Part shown: piece after piece, positions 7,824-16,344 of the stretch
Numbering within the stretch: position 1 is the first letter of the stretch
How the letters are laid out: every line of letters starts with the position of its first letter
NCBI GenBank assembly: GCA_021808425.1
Contig: JAKBBS010000005.1
Coordinates: 5,121 to 40,975, forward strand
DNA length: 35,855 nt
From: Actinomycetes bacterium
GTDB taxonomy: Bacteria; Actinomycetota; Acidimicrobiia; Acidimicrobiales; Palsa-688
Reading direction: 5' to 3'
The notes under the pieces: generated by a model
What the model saw: the letters and a program-made list of their open reading frames with translations, nothing else
Told to the model about the DNA's origin: nothing
The model's database searches: none
Position numbers and translations under genes: made by a program

Positions 7824-8657
7824 TCACGCTTCGACGATAACCGGATTCGCCGAGCGCGACCGGCGAGAGACGCTGCTCAGCACTTGCGTGGCGACCGCTG
7901 CGAGCGTAGCAAGACCGAACGCCTTCACGAGGTCCCCGCTCGGCAGGGTCACTGCTAGGGTGAACAGTGAGGTGACCACCGCAAAGGATCCCCTCGTGAC
8001 GCCGTAAAGGAAGTCCGCGACGTCGACCTCACCGCCCTCTCGGTGGGTCAGTGCGCCCATCACGAATGTCAGGACAGGAAACGCGCTGACCAGTCCGGAA
8101 AGCTGCGATCCCAAGATTCCCGATACCCCGGTAAGGAAGGCAGCGAAGAGCGCTGCGATCACCATCCTGATCGCCAACCGGTAACGCAGTCGAATCTGCG
8201 AGCTTGGCTGTACCGACGGGCCGCCAGTAGCGCGGCGAGCGACATTGGCCCGGGGCCACCAGCGAAGCGCGCCGACATAGGCGGCGACCCCGACAGCAAG
8301 GCTCAATAGCGGCGACCATTTCGGCGTGGCATAAAGGACAGCCACCGCAAGGCCGAAGGCTCCAACCGAGGCGACGAGACTCGCCGCCAATCCGGCCCGG
8401 CGCGCTACGGCGACGTAGACCCAGATGAGCAGAGCCTGAGCGACAGAAGCCTCCAGGCTTGAATCAGCGGCCGCCGCTGAGAACCGCGCTCCGTGCGCCA
8501 TACTCAGAAGCATGAGGAGCGGGAGGCTGGTCAGGGGAAGCCCGACTATCAAGCCACCGATGCGTTGACCCCAGCGCTGCTGTACGAGGCTGCTCACCAA
8601 TATCAACGTGGGCGCCAAAGACAGCTCGACGAATAGCAAGTTCACGTATGCCATCAT
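7824..8657 (-). CDS. Polytopic membrane protein of unknown function, first gene of the kyn operon
   Basis: A 277-residue, very hydrophobic protein with about eight predicted membrane segments. Two similar turns, GGLIVGLPLTSLPLLM near residue 34 and SGLVSAFPVLTFVMGAL near residue 188, suggest an internal duplication of two half-domains. I do not recognise a characterised transporter family; a resemblance to small GlpM-like membrane proteins is possible. It is 16 nt upstream of kynA on the same strand and divergent from the Lrp-type regulator, so it is probably co-transcribed with kynA and kynU. Moving tryptophan or a kynurenine intermediate is a context guess only. The start is ambiguous (ATGATG at 8657) because the upstream sequence repeats CCATCATCGG. 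Confidence 0.75.
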   Translation of the reverse strand: MMAYVNLLFVELSLAPTLILVSSLVQQRWGQRIGGLIVGLPLTSLPLLMLLSMAHGARFSAAAADSSLEASVAQALLIWVYVAVARRAGLAASLVASVGAFGLAVAVLYATPKWSPLLSLAVGVAAYVGALRWWPRANVARRATGGPSVQPSSQIRLRYRLAIRMVIAALFAAFLTGVSGILGSQLSGLVSAFPVLTFVMGALTHREGGEVDVADFLYGVTRGSFAVVTSLFTLAVTLPSGDLVKAFGLATLAAVATQVLSSVSRRSRSANPVIVEA

Positions 8658-8752
8658 CGGCCATCATCGGCCTCGAATGTCTCGCTCCTATGAGCGTGAA
8701 GCTACGATGACCATGACTATCGAGGTTCTTTGGAAAAAAGGGCGATATATCC

Positions 8753-9196
8753 GTGGACGACATCGATCGACAGTTGGTCCGCGCGCTCGTTGCCGACGGC
8801 CGGCTGACCTATCAGGAGCTTGCGCGGATCGTCATGTTGAGCGCCAACAGCACCGCCGACCGGGTTCGCCGGCTCCGCCAGAACGCCACGATCAGCGGCT
8901 ATCACGCCGAGTTCAACCTTGCGAGCGTCGGATGCACCCTGCACGCACTGACCGATATCAAGCTCAAGGAGCACGTCTCCCGGGAGGACTTCGAGAGGGC
9001 ACTCGAAGCTGTCCCTCAGGTTTTGGGCGCGATCCACACGACCGGCGAGTTCGACTACCAGCTCCGAATCGCCTGTAGCGGAACTGCCGACCTGCAGCGC
9101 CTGGTAGATACCGTGCGCCGCCTCGGGGCGAGAGAGGTACAGTCGAGGATCGTCTTGGGCGAGCGTAGCTTCGACCCTACGCGCCTGCTCGGTTGA
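8753..9196 (+). CDS. Lrp/AsnC-family transcriptional regulator (KynR-like by context)
   Basis: A 147-residue protein with the two-domain Lrp layout. The N-terminal winged helix-turn-helix starts DDIDRQLVRALVADGRLTY and contains ELARIVMLSANSTADRVRRL. A C-terminal RAM ligand-binding domain follows (residues about 65-140), with VPQVLGAIHTTGEFDYQLRI matching the family's V...TG.yDyll pattern. The start is GTG 8753 after AAAAGGGCG. It is divergent from the membrane protein-kynA-kynU operon. In Pseudomonas aeruginosa the Lrp-type KynR senses kynurenine and controls kyn genes, so the same task is likely here, by inference. Its 3' end overlaps the convergent helicase gene by 20 nt. Confidence 0.88.
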   Translation: MDDIDRQLVRALVADGRLTYQELARIVMLSANSTADRVRRLRQNATISGYHAEFNLASVGCTLHALTDIKLKEHVSREDFERALEAVPQVLGAIHTTGEFDYQLRIACSGTADLQRLVDTVRRLGAREVQSRIVLGERSFDPTRLLG

Positions 9197-10496
9197 CTTT
9201 TGCGGTCGCTTTGCCCGCTGCGGCCGGGCCGCCTCGACGCCTGCGGGATGCTCCCTGAGGGCGCTTGGTAGCGCGGCCACCGGAGCTGCTTCGGGGGCTT
9301 CGCTCCGACTCGACTGACGCCGGTGCGGGCGACCGCTCCGGCATGGTCGGTAGTGCGGACATGTCAGGCGAGGTGGTCGAGTGGTCGCCGTCCAGACTGC
9401 GCTGGAGAAGTCTGACCTCTTTTTCCACTTCGTTCGTTACAAGACTCACGACGATGCCGTCTGCACCAGCCCGTCCGGTACGCCCGGAGCGGTGAACGTA
9501 GTCCTTGGCGTCGCCGGGCGGGTCGAAATGGACGACGCACGCCACCCCGTCGACGTGTATTCCTCTGGCCGCCACATCTGTCGCAACTAGGGCGTCAACT
9601 CGCCCCTGACTGAAGTCGGCTAACGCCCGGTCACGCTGCGGCTGGGAACGACTCCCGTGCACCGCAGCCGCCTTCACGCCGGCCGCTTGAAGCCTTCGGG
9701 TCAGCCTGTCGGCGCCGTGACGCGTACGACAGAACACGACCGCCGGTGCTTGACGGGCGACGAGTTCAGCCGTGAGGCCGATGCGGCGGTCACGATCGGT
9801 GTGCCACCAGAGGTGGGTGACGTCACCGGTGTCGACGGAGCTCGGAGCCGCCTCGATCATCCGGGGGTTGTGCAAGTAACGCCGGACGACGACGTCGACG
9901 GCGCCGTCGAGGGTCGCCGAGAAGAGAAGCATTTGGCGTTGCTGGTTGATCTTGTCGAGCAGGCGTTTGACGGACGGGAGGAAACCCATATCAGCCATCC
10001 GGTCGGCTTCGTCTAAGACAGCCCAATGCACGTCGGAAAGGTCGAGGTCGCCCTGCGCGATAAGGTCTTCGAGGCGCCCGGGGCATCCGATCAGCAGGTC
10101 GATGCCGCGGCGCAGCGCGACTCTCTGGGGACCGTAGCCGACCCCGCCATAAGCTACCCCGACCGATGCTCCGACGGACCTGCCCAGCTCCGCCAAGACG
10201 GTCGCGACCTGCGAGGCGAGCTCACGCGTCGGCAGGAGCACGAGAGCGAGAGGCCGTCCCGGACGCGCAGCGGACTTCATCCCGGCAAGCCCAGCTAGAA
10301 GCGGAAGGCCGAAGGCGAGTGTCTTACCGGAGCCGGTCGGCGCCCGCCCGCAAATGTCGGCGCCGCTAAGAGCATCGGGCAATGTCGCCGCTTGGATCGG
10401 GAAAGGATCAGTGATCTTTTGAGCGGCGAGCGCTCTGACCAGGGCTTCGGGAAGGCCGAAGCCGGCAAAACTGAGCGAGGTGATGATGTTCTCCAT
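9177..10496 (-). CDS. DEAD-box ATP-dependent RNA helicase
   Basis: RNA helicase of superfamily 2. Using ATG 10496 (MENIITSLSFAGFGLPEALV) gives 439 residues and puts the Q motif at the usual place. The visible motifs are FPIQAATLP (Q), APTGSGKT (I), PTRELA (Ia), VLDEADRM (II), LLFSATL (III), VVFCRTR (IV), VATDVAARGIHV (V) and HRSGRTGRAG (VI). A basic, Arg/Gly/Lys-rich tail of about 60 residues ends the protein, as in RhlE-like helicases that bind ribosomal RNA or mRNA. A longer frame up to 10628 adds 44 residues without family likeness. The exact subfamily is not determined. Confidence 0.92.
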   Translation of the reverse strand: MENIITSLSFAGFGLPEALVRALAAQKITDPFPIQAATLPDALSGADICGRAPTGSGKTLAFGLPLLAGLAGMKSAARPGRPLALVLLPTRELASQVATVLAELGRSVGASVGVAYGGVGYGPQRVALRRGIDLLIGCPGRLEDLIAQGDLDLSDVHWAVLDEADRMADMGFLPSVKRLLDKINQQRQMLLFSATLDGAVDVVVRRYLHNPRMIEAAPSSVDTGDVTHLWWHTDRDRRIGLTAELVARQAPAVVFCRTRHGADRLTRRLQAAGVKAAAVHGSRSQPQRDRALADFSQGRVDALVATDVAARGIHVDGVACVVHFDPPGDAKDYVHRSGRTGRAGADGIVVSLVTNEVEKEVRLLQRSLDGDHSTTSPDMSALPTMPERSPAPASVESERSPRSSSGGRATKRPQGASRRRRGGPAAAGKATAKVNRAGA

Positions 10497-10725
10497 GGTT
10501 AATTGGTCGGCTGACGTGATCGGGCTTTCTGCCCAGCCGGTCCAAACCGGCCCGCTGCCCGGGGAGGCGACCTGCACCCGAGCGGCGACGACCGTGATCC
10601 TACCAGCTAGCGAGTTTCGCGCGTTCACCTATGCTTCGAGATCCAGCAACGGTCCCTACCCGTACACGATCTTGAAGGGACAGCGCGGATCAGACGACTT
10701 GCCGACTGCCGGGACTGTAATCTCC

Positions 10726-10754
10726 GTGACGTGGACAGGGGGCCGTCATATAGC
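10726..10754 (+). promoter_or_regulatory. Candidate sigma-70-type promoter for the DUF4032 gene
   Basis: GTGACG (10726-10731) and TATAGC (10749-10754) are separated by exactly 17 nt and lie about 55 nt before the ATG of the downstream gene. Each box matches 4 of 6 consensus positions. It lies in the 312-bp divergent gap between the helicase and DUF4032 genes, in which I see no other gene or RNA. Confidence 0.35.
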
Positions 10755-10808
10755 TGTTACCTGCCGCTGCCGCCCACCGCAGCACCAACGCCAGACAGGT
10801 AGGTCGCC

Positions 10809-12164
10809 ATGGAAATGCAAATCGCCAGCCAGAGCTCGTACGCCGGCCTGGTCGACCTTGACTGGTCAAAACCGCTCGGACGGTGGAAGGACCCTCGCCT
10901 CGTACGCATGGCGAGGGGACGGTCGCGCCATATTGTACGCTTCGTCGAGTTGGAGGGCCGGGTGTTCGCCGTAAAAGAGCTCGACGACCGCTTTGCGCTC
11001 AAAGAGTACGCCATGCTCAAGGAGATGGCCGACTCGTCGTTGCCGGTCGTTGACGTCGCGTGCGTTGTGCTCAACCGCAGCACCAAGTCCGGCGAGCCTC
11101 TCGACGGTGCGGTGGTGACACGCTTTTTGGACTACGCGCTCCCCTACACGTATCTGCTGCGCCGTGACGGTTGGTCGACTAGCCAACAGCGGCTTATCGA
11201 CGCTGCCGCCGTGCTGCTCGTCCAATTGCACCTCGAGGGCTTTTGGTGGGGTGACTTCTCGCTGGCGAACGCTCTGTTTCGCAGGGATGCCGGCGAGCTG
11301 CGTGCTTACCTCGTCGACGCCGAGACAGCTGAGCACCACCCGACGCTTTCGGACGGCCAACGGCGATACGACGTGGACATCGCCGTCGAGAACATGGCCG
11401 GCGGCCTGGCAGACCTTGTAGCTGGTGGCAAGGTGAGCACCGACACCGACCCGGTCGACGTTGCTTTGCAGCTTGCGGAACGCTACGAGGCGCTGTGGGC
11501 AGAAGTAACCTCCGAGGAGGAGTTTTCCTCCGATGAGCTGTGGCGCTTGGAGGACCGGGTCCGTCGGCTTAACACTCTCGGTTTCGACGCGAGCGAGCTT
11601 TCGGTGATCTCGCTGGTCGGCAAAGACCGCATCCGTATCAGGCCTCTCGTCGTCGAGGAGGGCCACCACGGGCGCCGCCTTGCACGCCTCACCGGTATTT
11701 CGGTCCAGGAAAATCAGGCACGGAGGTTGCTCAACGACCTCGACTTCTACAAGGCCGAGTTGGAGAGGGGAGGCCGATCGGCCGTAAGCGAGGCGATAGC
11801 GGCACATCGTTGGCTCACCGAGCGTTTCGAGCCGTTCCTCATGGCAATACCATCGGACCTCCAGGGCCGCCTAGAGCCAGCGGAGGCGTATCACCAGTTC
11901 CTAGAGCACCGGTGGTTCCTGTCGGAGGCTGCCGGGCGGGATGTTAGCGACGACGACGCCATGCGCTCGTTCTTCGACAGTGTGCTGCGACCGCGACCAG
12001 AAGAGCGGCTGCTTTTCGACGAGCCGACCACCGAGCTACCGATAACGTGGTTCCAGTCAGCCGAGGCACCGGAGACGTCCGAGCGAACGGGCGAGGTGCG
12101 AGTCGGTTCGCCACAAGAAGCGTCGTCGGATATTCCGGCGTCGGAGCCGTCGGCCGGCTCATAG
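10809..12164 (+). CDS. DUF4032 protein with kinase-like (RIO/LPS-kinase type) core
   Basis: A 451-residue soluble protein of a family common in Actinobacteria. The first half resembles a kinase fold: RHIVRFVELEGRVFAVKELDDRFA (strands with the Lys), a hinge near VVTRFLDYALPYTYLL, then LHLEGFWWGDFSLANALFRR with the Asp-x4-Asn catalytic-loop pattern, and AYLVDAETAE as the metal-binding loop equivalent. The DUF4032 region proper follows, with GISVQENQARRLLNDLDFYK and HRWFLSE. The last 50 residues are acidic and probably disordered. Start ATG 10809, with a second Met at codon 3. No substrate is known for the family as far as I am aware. Confidence 0.8.
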   Translation: MEMQIASQSSYAGLVDLDWSKPLGRWKDPRLVRMARGRSRHIVRFVELEGRVFAVKELDDRFALKEYAMLKEMADSSLPVVDVACVVLNRSTKSGEPLDGAVVTRFLDYALPYTYLLRRDGWSTSQQRLIDAAAVLLVQLHLEGFWWGDFSLANALFRRDAGELRAYLVDAETAEHHPTLSDGQRRYDVDIAVENMAGGLADLVAGGKVSTDTDPVDVALQLAERYEALWAEVTSEEEFSSDELWRLEDRVRRLNTLGFDASELSVISLVGKDRIRIRPLVVEEGHHGRRLARLTGISVQENQARRLLNDLDFYKAELERGGRSAVSEAIAAHRWLTERFEPFLMAIPSDLQGRLEPAEAYHQFLEHRWFLSEAAGRDVSDDDAMRSFFDSVLRPRPEERLLFDEPTTELPITWFQSAEAPETSERTGEVRVGSPQEASSDIPASEPSAGS

Positions 12165-12191
12165 TCATTCAGGTTGTGACATGCTACGTAC

Positions 12192-13406
12192 GTGAACGAG
12201 ATAACCGTCTATGGAGCCCCCTGGTGTCCTGACTGCCGGCGAGCCAAGGCATTCCTCAGGGCACGAAACGTCGGCTTCGACTGGGTGGACGTCGATAGCG
12301 ATCCGGCGAGCCTAGCAAGGGTTCAGGAGATCCAATCGGGTGGTCGCACCATCCCGACAATCGTGTTCTCGGATGGGTCGGTTCTGCTCGAACCCTCCGA
12401 CGAGGAGCTGGCCGCGAAGTTGGGTATCCGCGTCGAAGCCGAGCGCGATTCCTACGACGTGGTGGTCATCGGGGGGGGACCTGCCGGCATCGCCGCATCC
12501 ATCTATGCTGCCAGGGAGGGCATCGATTGCGTCGTGATCGACGCCGGTGGCCTCGGCGGCAACGCTGCAGTGACCGAGCGCATCGACAACTATCCCGGCT
12601 TTCCCGAAGGTATCGGCGGGCGGGAGCTGATGGATCGCTTCGTCACCCAGGCCCGTCGCTACGACGTAGAGCTTGTCAGCGCCGCACGAGTGCAAAGCGT
12701 CACCGGCGACTCGTCGAGTGACGATCTGGTAGTGCGCTTGGCGAACGGTCAGGAGATTGCGGCGCACGCCGTTCTTGTCGCCACCGGCTCGACTTACCGC
12801 CGCCTCGGTATACCCGGTGAAGAGGAGCTGATCGGTGCCGGTGTGCACTTCTGCGCGACGTGCGACGGTCCGTTCTACAAGGGATCGGACGAGGTGATGG
12901 TGGTAGGCGGCGGAAACTCGGCTCTCGAGGAGGGGCTGTTCCTATCGCAATTTGCGAAGCGGGTGAGAGTCGTCGAGCGGGGGCCGAAGCTGACCGCTTC
13001 GGCGCTTTTGCAGGACAAGATCCGGTCTCATCCGAGTTTCGAAGTCCATACCGGTGTGGCACTTGACGCTTTCGTCGGCGACGGGCGAGTCGAGCAGGTC
13101 CTGGCGACGAATATCGAAAGCGGTGAGAAGTTGGCGTGGAGCCCTGCGGGCGTATTCGTCTTCATCGGACTCGACCCGAACGCAGCGTTCCTTTCTTCGA
13201 CCGTCGGTTTGGATCGCTGGGGTTTCATCGCAACCGACGAGGCCTACCGCACTTCCCTGCCAGGCCTTTACGCTGCGGGGGATGTCCGTTCTGGTTCGAC
13301 CAAGCAGCTGGCCGCGGCTGTCGGCGAGGGCGTCGCTGCCCTGCTGTCGGTGCGAATGTACCTTCAGCAGCACCGCCACATCCCGCGAATCGATGTGAAC
13401 GCCTGA
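12192..13406 (+). CDS. Glutaredoxin/mycoredoxin–thioredoxin reductase fusion protein
   Basis: A 404-residue two-domain flavoenzyme. Residues 1-80 are a glutaredoxin-fold domain with active site WCPDC (Cys 12, Cys 15) and GGRTIPTIVFSDGS, the cis-Pro and glutathione/mycothiol-site pattern of mycoredoxin-like proteins. Residues 89-395 are a low-molecular-weight thioredoxin reductase: FAD motif GGGPAG (94-99), redox CATC (221-224), NADPH motif GGGNSA (239-244), and GLYAAGDVRSGSTKQLAAAVGEG near the C-terminus. The start is GTG 12192. The reductase could pass electrons from NADPH straight to its own CPDC domain. It stands alone between the DUF4032 gene and tRNA-Leu; trxA is 22 kb away. Confidence 0.93.
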   Translation: MNEITVYGAPWCPDCRRAKAFLRARNVGFDWVDVDSDPASLARVQEIQSGGRTIPTIVFSDGSVLLEPSDEELAAKLGIRVEAERDSYDVVVIGGGPAGIAASIYAAREGIDCVVIDAGGLGGNAAVTERIDNYPGFPEGIGGRELMDRFVTQARRYDVELVSAARVQSVTGDSSSDDLVVRLANGQEIAAHAVLVATGSTYRRLGIPGEEELIGAGVHFCATCDGPFYKGSDEVMVVGGGNSALEEGLFLSQFAKRVRVVERGPKLTASALLQDKIRSHPSFEVHTGVALDAFVGDGRVEQVLATNIESGEKLAWSPAGVFVFIGLDPNAAFLSSTVGLDRWGFIATDEAYRTSLPGLYAAGDVRSGSTKQLAAAVGEGVAALLSVRMYLQQHRHIPRIDVNA

Positions 13407-13582
13407 AGTTGCTCGTTCTGCCACCCAGAGGCTCGGTGATCAGGAGATTTACCGCAATTCGTACGTCATAAACGAAACCGCCGACGCCTAAGGCCGCTCA
13501 CGCCAAAACTGTGCGTGATCGCGCACTTCCAATTTCCCAGGCGAGGTATTCCTGCATCGAGGTCGTACCCAGCTCCAATCGG

Positions 13583-13669
13583 TGGTGGGCGAAGGGGGAC
13601 TTGAACCCCCACGTCCTTTCGGACACAGGAACCTGAATCCTGCGCGTCTGCCTATTCCGCCACTCGCCC
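13583..13669 (-). tRNA. tRNA-Leu (anticodon CAG)
   Basis: On the minus strand the acceptor GGGCGAG pairs with TTCGCCC, followed by A and an encoded CCA. The anticodon arm CAGGA-TTCAGGT-TCCTG gives anticodon CAG. The variable arm is long (TGTCCGAAAGGACG), as for leucine, and the T arm has GGGGG-TTCAAGT-CCCCC. Confidence 0.97.
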
Positions 13670-13683
13670 GAGTGGGAAGCTCG

Positions 13684-13689
13684 ATCATA
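13684..13689 (-). promoter_or_regulatory. Candidate -10 box for tRNA-Leu
   Basis: TATGAT on the minus strand, ending 14 nt before the mature tRNA 5' end and preceded by TGGTA. No convincing -35 box is seen, so this rests on the -10 match and its position. Confidence 0.35.
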
Positions 13690-13759
13690 TACCAGCAGAG
13701 CCAGGTCGCAGGATAGCGAGCCTCCCGAGCGCCCAGACCACGGTACGCTACGGGTGGTC

Positions 13760-14464
13760 ATGGGATTACAACACTTGGAGCGCCGCTTGGAACGCATGGT
13801 GGAAGGAGTCTTCGCTCGCGCGTTCCGAGGGACGCTTCAGCCGGTAGAGATCGGACGCAGGCTCACCCGGGAAATGGACCTCAGACGCACGATTGCCCCA
13901 AAAGGCACACTTGCCCCCAACGAGTTCCGCATCGACATTGCACGGGCGGATCGCAACCGCTTCGCAGCGATAGAAGACGAGCTCGTAGACGAGCTGGTCC
14001 TTCTGGCACGAGAGCACGCTCAGATGGAGCGCTACAGCTTCCTAGGGCCGGTCACGGTCGACTTGGAGACCGACGACTCGTTTCCCGCCGGTAAGATTGC
14101 CGTGTTCGGCGAGTTCACTCCTAGCGACGAGCCGAATCGGGCGCGACTGGTGCTCCCCGATGGGCGTGCGATAGCGCTCGGCGCTTCGGCGCTCACCGTA
14201 GGACGACTCCCCGACTGCGGAGTCGTCCTCGCCGACTCAAACGTCAGTCGCTACCATGCGGAGATACGCCCAGCTGCGAGTGGAGCTAACGTCCATGAGG
14301 CCAGCCGGTCTCGGCTGGCCGGACCGATGCTGTACGAAGTGGCTGACCTCGGCTCCACCAACGGGACACGTGTCAACGGGATGCTCATCACGGTACCGAG
14401 ACTTCTAGACGACGGGGACCGCGTAACGGTAGGGGCTACGACGGTCGTCTTCGAGGCCGGTTAG
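13760..14464 (+). CDS. fhaA: FhaA-like FHA-domain protein (DUF3662)
   Basis: Actinobacterial FhaA is a phosphothreonine-reading scaffold that binds phosphorylated envelope factors such as MurJ/MviN. The N-terminal DUF3662 domain begins GLQHLERRLERMVEGVFARAF and runs to about residue 120 (PVEIGRRLTREMD, APNEFRIDIA). The C-terminal FHA domain (about 130-234) has LTVGRLPDCGVVL, SNVSRYHAEI and LGSTNGTRVNG, all key residues for phosphopeptide binding. An insert, EASRSRLAGPM, sits in the FHA domain. Unlike mycobacterial FhaA there is no long linker. ATG 13760 is preferred over GTG 13754 because family proteins begin MG. It is the first gene of the six-gene operon. Confidence 0.9.
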   Translation: MGLQHLERRLERMVEGVFARAFRGTLQPVEIGRRLTREMDLRRTIAPKGTLAPNEFRIDIARADRNRFAAIEDELVDELVLLAREHAQMERYSFLGPVTVDLETDDSFPAGKIAVFGEFTPSDEPNRARLVLPDGRAIALGASALTVGRLPDCGVVLADSNVSRYHAEIRPAASGANVHEASRSRLAGPMLYEVADLGSTNGTRVNGMLITVPRLLDDGDRVTVGATTVVFEAG

Positions 14465-14479
14465 GGCTTTCGTAGCGAC

Positions 14480-14965
14480 GTGCCCGACCCGGTCCAGGCT
14501 CTGATCAAGTACGTCCTCCTGGCTCTGCTCTACCTGTTCATGCTTCGAGTCATCCGAGCCGTGTGGGTTGAAACGCGCCAGCCACAAGCTGCGCCCTCCA
14601 TGAGCCCGGCGTCCCCGCCGACACCATACGGATCAAACCACCAGGCACCCGGCACCCCGAAACCTCCCCCCGGACCGGAGAAGCTCGTCGGGGTTTCGCC
14701 CGCCGAGGTAAAGAACCGGGAGTTCCCTCTCGGCGCCGAACTGACGGTCGGCAGGGCACCCGGCTGCGCCATTTTCCTCGAAGAAGACACCTTCGTTTCG
14801 CAGCTTCACGCCAGAGTCTTCCGTCGTGACGACGGACTGTTCGTAGAGGATCTTGGATCCACCAACGGGACCTTTCTCAACGGGGTGAAGGTAACCGCCC
14901 CCGTGAAACTGTCGAAGGGCGACAAGGTGCAATTCGGCAAGTCGACACTAGAGGTTCGTAAGTAG
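14480..14965 (+). CDS. fhaB: FhaB/FipA-like FHA-domain membrane protein
   Basis: A 161-residue protein with one N-terminal membrane helix (residues about 8-27, LIKYVLLALLYLFMLRVIRA) as in FhaB/FipA. A Pro/Ser-rich linker follows, then a C-terminal FHA domain (about 75-160) with LTVGRAPGCAIFL, VSQLHARVF and LGSTNGTFLNG. In mycobacteria this protein links FtsZ/FtsQ and polar growth to kinase signalling. The start is GTG 14480, 15 nt after fhaA. Its stop overlaps the next start as TAGTG. Confidence 0.9.
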   Translation: MPDPVQALIKYVLLALLYLFMLRVIRAVWVETRQPQAAPSMSPASPPTPYGSNHQAPGTPKPPPGPEKLVGVSPAEVKNREFPLGAELTVGRAPGCAIFLEEDTFVSQLHARVFRRDDGLFVEDLGSTNGTFLNGVKVTAPVKLSKGDKVQFGKSTLEVRK

Positions 14966-16344
14966 TGGTTTCCATCAGGCTTGAGGCCGGGTCGGCAACA
15001 GATGTAGGCCTGGTCCGCTCCAACAATCAGGACCAGTACCTGATGGCGGAACCGGTTTTTGCGGTCGCAGACGGGATGGGCGGCGCCGCAGCGGGAGAGG
15101 TCGCATCCTCAATCGCCGTCAGGACCCTGGGCGACGAGGTCGCCAGACGGGCGGGACCGCTCACGCAGGATCTGCTCGTCGAAGCCGCCAGGAGCGCAAA
15201 CAGGGCTGTTTGGCAGGAGTCGATCGCCCACTCGGAGATGAGAGGTATGGGCACGACTCTCGTAGCTGCCGCGTTGATCGACGACGACCGTTTGGCCGTC
15301 ATCAACGTGGGCGATTCCCGGCTGTATTCGATGCGGGGCGACGTCTTCCAACAAGTCACAGTCGACCACAACCTCGTCGCGGAGTTGGTCGCCGAGGGGC
15401 GTATCTCCAAGGAGGAAGGCCAGGTCCACCCTCGCCGGAACATCATGACAAGGGCGCTCGGAGTCGAGCCCGAGGTGGAGGTCGACGTCTTCGTGGAGGC
15501 GGCGAGACCGGGCGACCGATTCCTGCTTTGCAGTGACGGCCTGCCTCGCGAGCTGAGTGACGATCGCATCTCGGCAGTACTGAGGCGCATGTCCGAACCG
15601 TCTGCAGCGGCAAAAGAGCTCGTTCACGAGGCCAAACGCCACGGCGGCAACGACAACATCACCGTCGTAGTGCTCGACGTACACGAAGAAGATGCTGCGC
15701 CTCACAGCTTCGAGGCAGGCGGCGTCGAAATCTCTGGCGTAGCGTCGCCAGCGGACGGCGCTACGCTGCCAACACCCGACGCTGCGCCTCCAAGAGGCAG
15801 CCTCACGCCGACTGCTACCGGACCGGATTCGGCCGACGAGAACACGAAGCTGCTTGCGGTGCTCGACATCAACGCTCGAGCAGACGCCAGTAGCACGCAC
15901 AGTCCGAATCAACGCAAGGCATCGGTGGTAACTCTTCGCGTCGCCGCGTTCATAGCCGCCTTCATAATGATAGTTGTAGCCGGGGCGGCCGGCGTTTGGT
16001 ACTACGCCCGCTCCGGGTACTACGTCGGTATCCGGGGAAACGCTCTCGTCGTCTACCAGGGACGCCCCGGCGGCGTCCTTTGGATCGAGCCCACCCTGAA
16101 CCACGTCTCGTCCGTAACGACCGGCCAGGTACTCCAGGCAAGTCTTCCCTCGCTTCACTCGGGCGTCGAGGAGCCTACGGTCGCAGCCGCTGACAGTTTC
16201 ATCGCGAACCTTGCGGCCCTCTACCAGAAGAGTCAGACAGCAGCGCTGCTGCCGCCCACGACGCCGACAACCACGACCGCTCCTTCGACGTCCACGACAT
16301 CGAATGCGCAGTCCCCGACCGCTACCTCTCCGACAACGTCATGA
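14965..16344 (+). CDS. pstP: PP2C-family Ser/Thr protein phosphatase with membrane anchor
   Basis: A 459-residue phosphatase that reverses PknB-type phosphorylation. The PP2C core (residues about 5-235) has DVGLVRSNNQDQYL, FAVADGMGGAAAGE, GMGTTLVAA, INVGDSRLY, FLLCSDGL and NDNITVVVLD, including the metal-binding Asp residues. A Pro/Thr-rich linker, one membrane helix (about 325-347) and a 110-residue extracellular part ending in a Thr/Ser/Pro tail follow, the layout of mycobacterial PstP. The start is GTG 14965, one base overlapping the fhaB stop; the stop overlaps rodA as ATGA. Confidence 0.95.
   Translation: MVSIRLEAGSATDVGLVRSNNQDQYLMAEPVFAVADGMGGAAAGEVASSIAVRTLGDEVARRAGPLTQDLLVEAARSANRAVWQESIAHSEMRGMGTTLVAAALIDDDRLAVINVGDSRLYSMRGDVFQQVTVDHNLVAELVAEGRISKEEGQVHPRRNIMTRALGVEPEVEVDVFVEAARPGDRFLLCSDGLPRELSDDRISAVLRRMSEPSAAAKELVHEAKRHGGNDNITVVVLDVHEEDAAPHSFEAGGVEISGVASPADGATLPTPDAAPPRGSLTPTATGPDSADENTKLLAVLDINARADASSTHSPNQRKASVVTLRVAAFIAAFIMIVVAGAAGVWYYARSGYYVGIRGNALVVYQGRPGGVLWIEPTLNHVSSVTTGQVLQASLPSLHSGVEEPTVAAADSFIANLAALYQKSQTAALLPPTTPTTTTAPSTSTTSNAQSPTATSPTTS

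Noticed and set aside
10497..10628. Helicase start at 10628
   Set aside because: The extra 44 residues precede the normal helicase N-terminus and fit the divergent promoter region better.
15109..16158. A 349-codon minus-strand frame
   Set aside because: Antisense to pstP, whose phosphatase motifs are complete; a GC-rich shadow.
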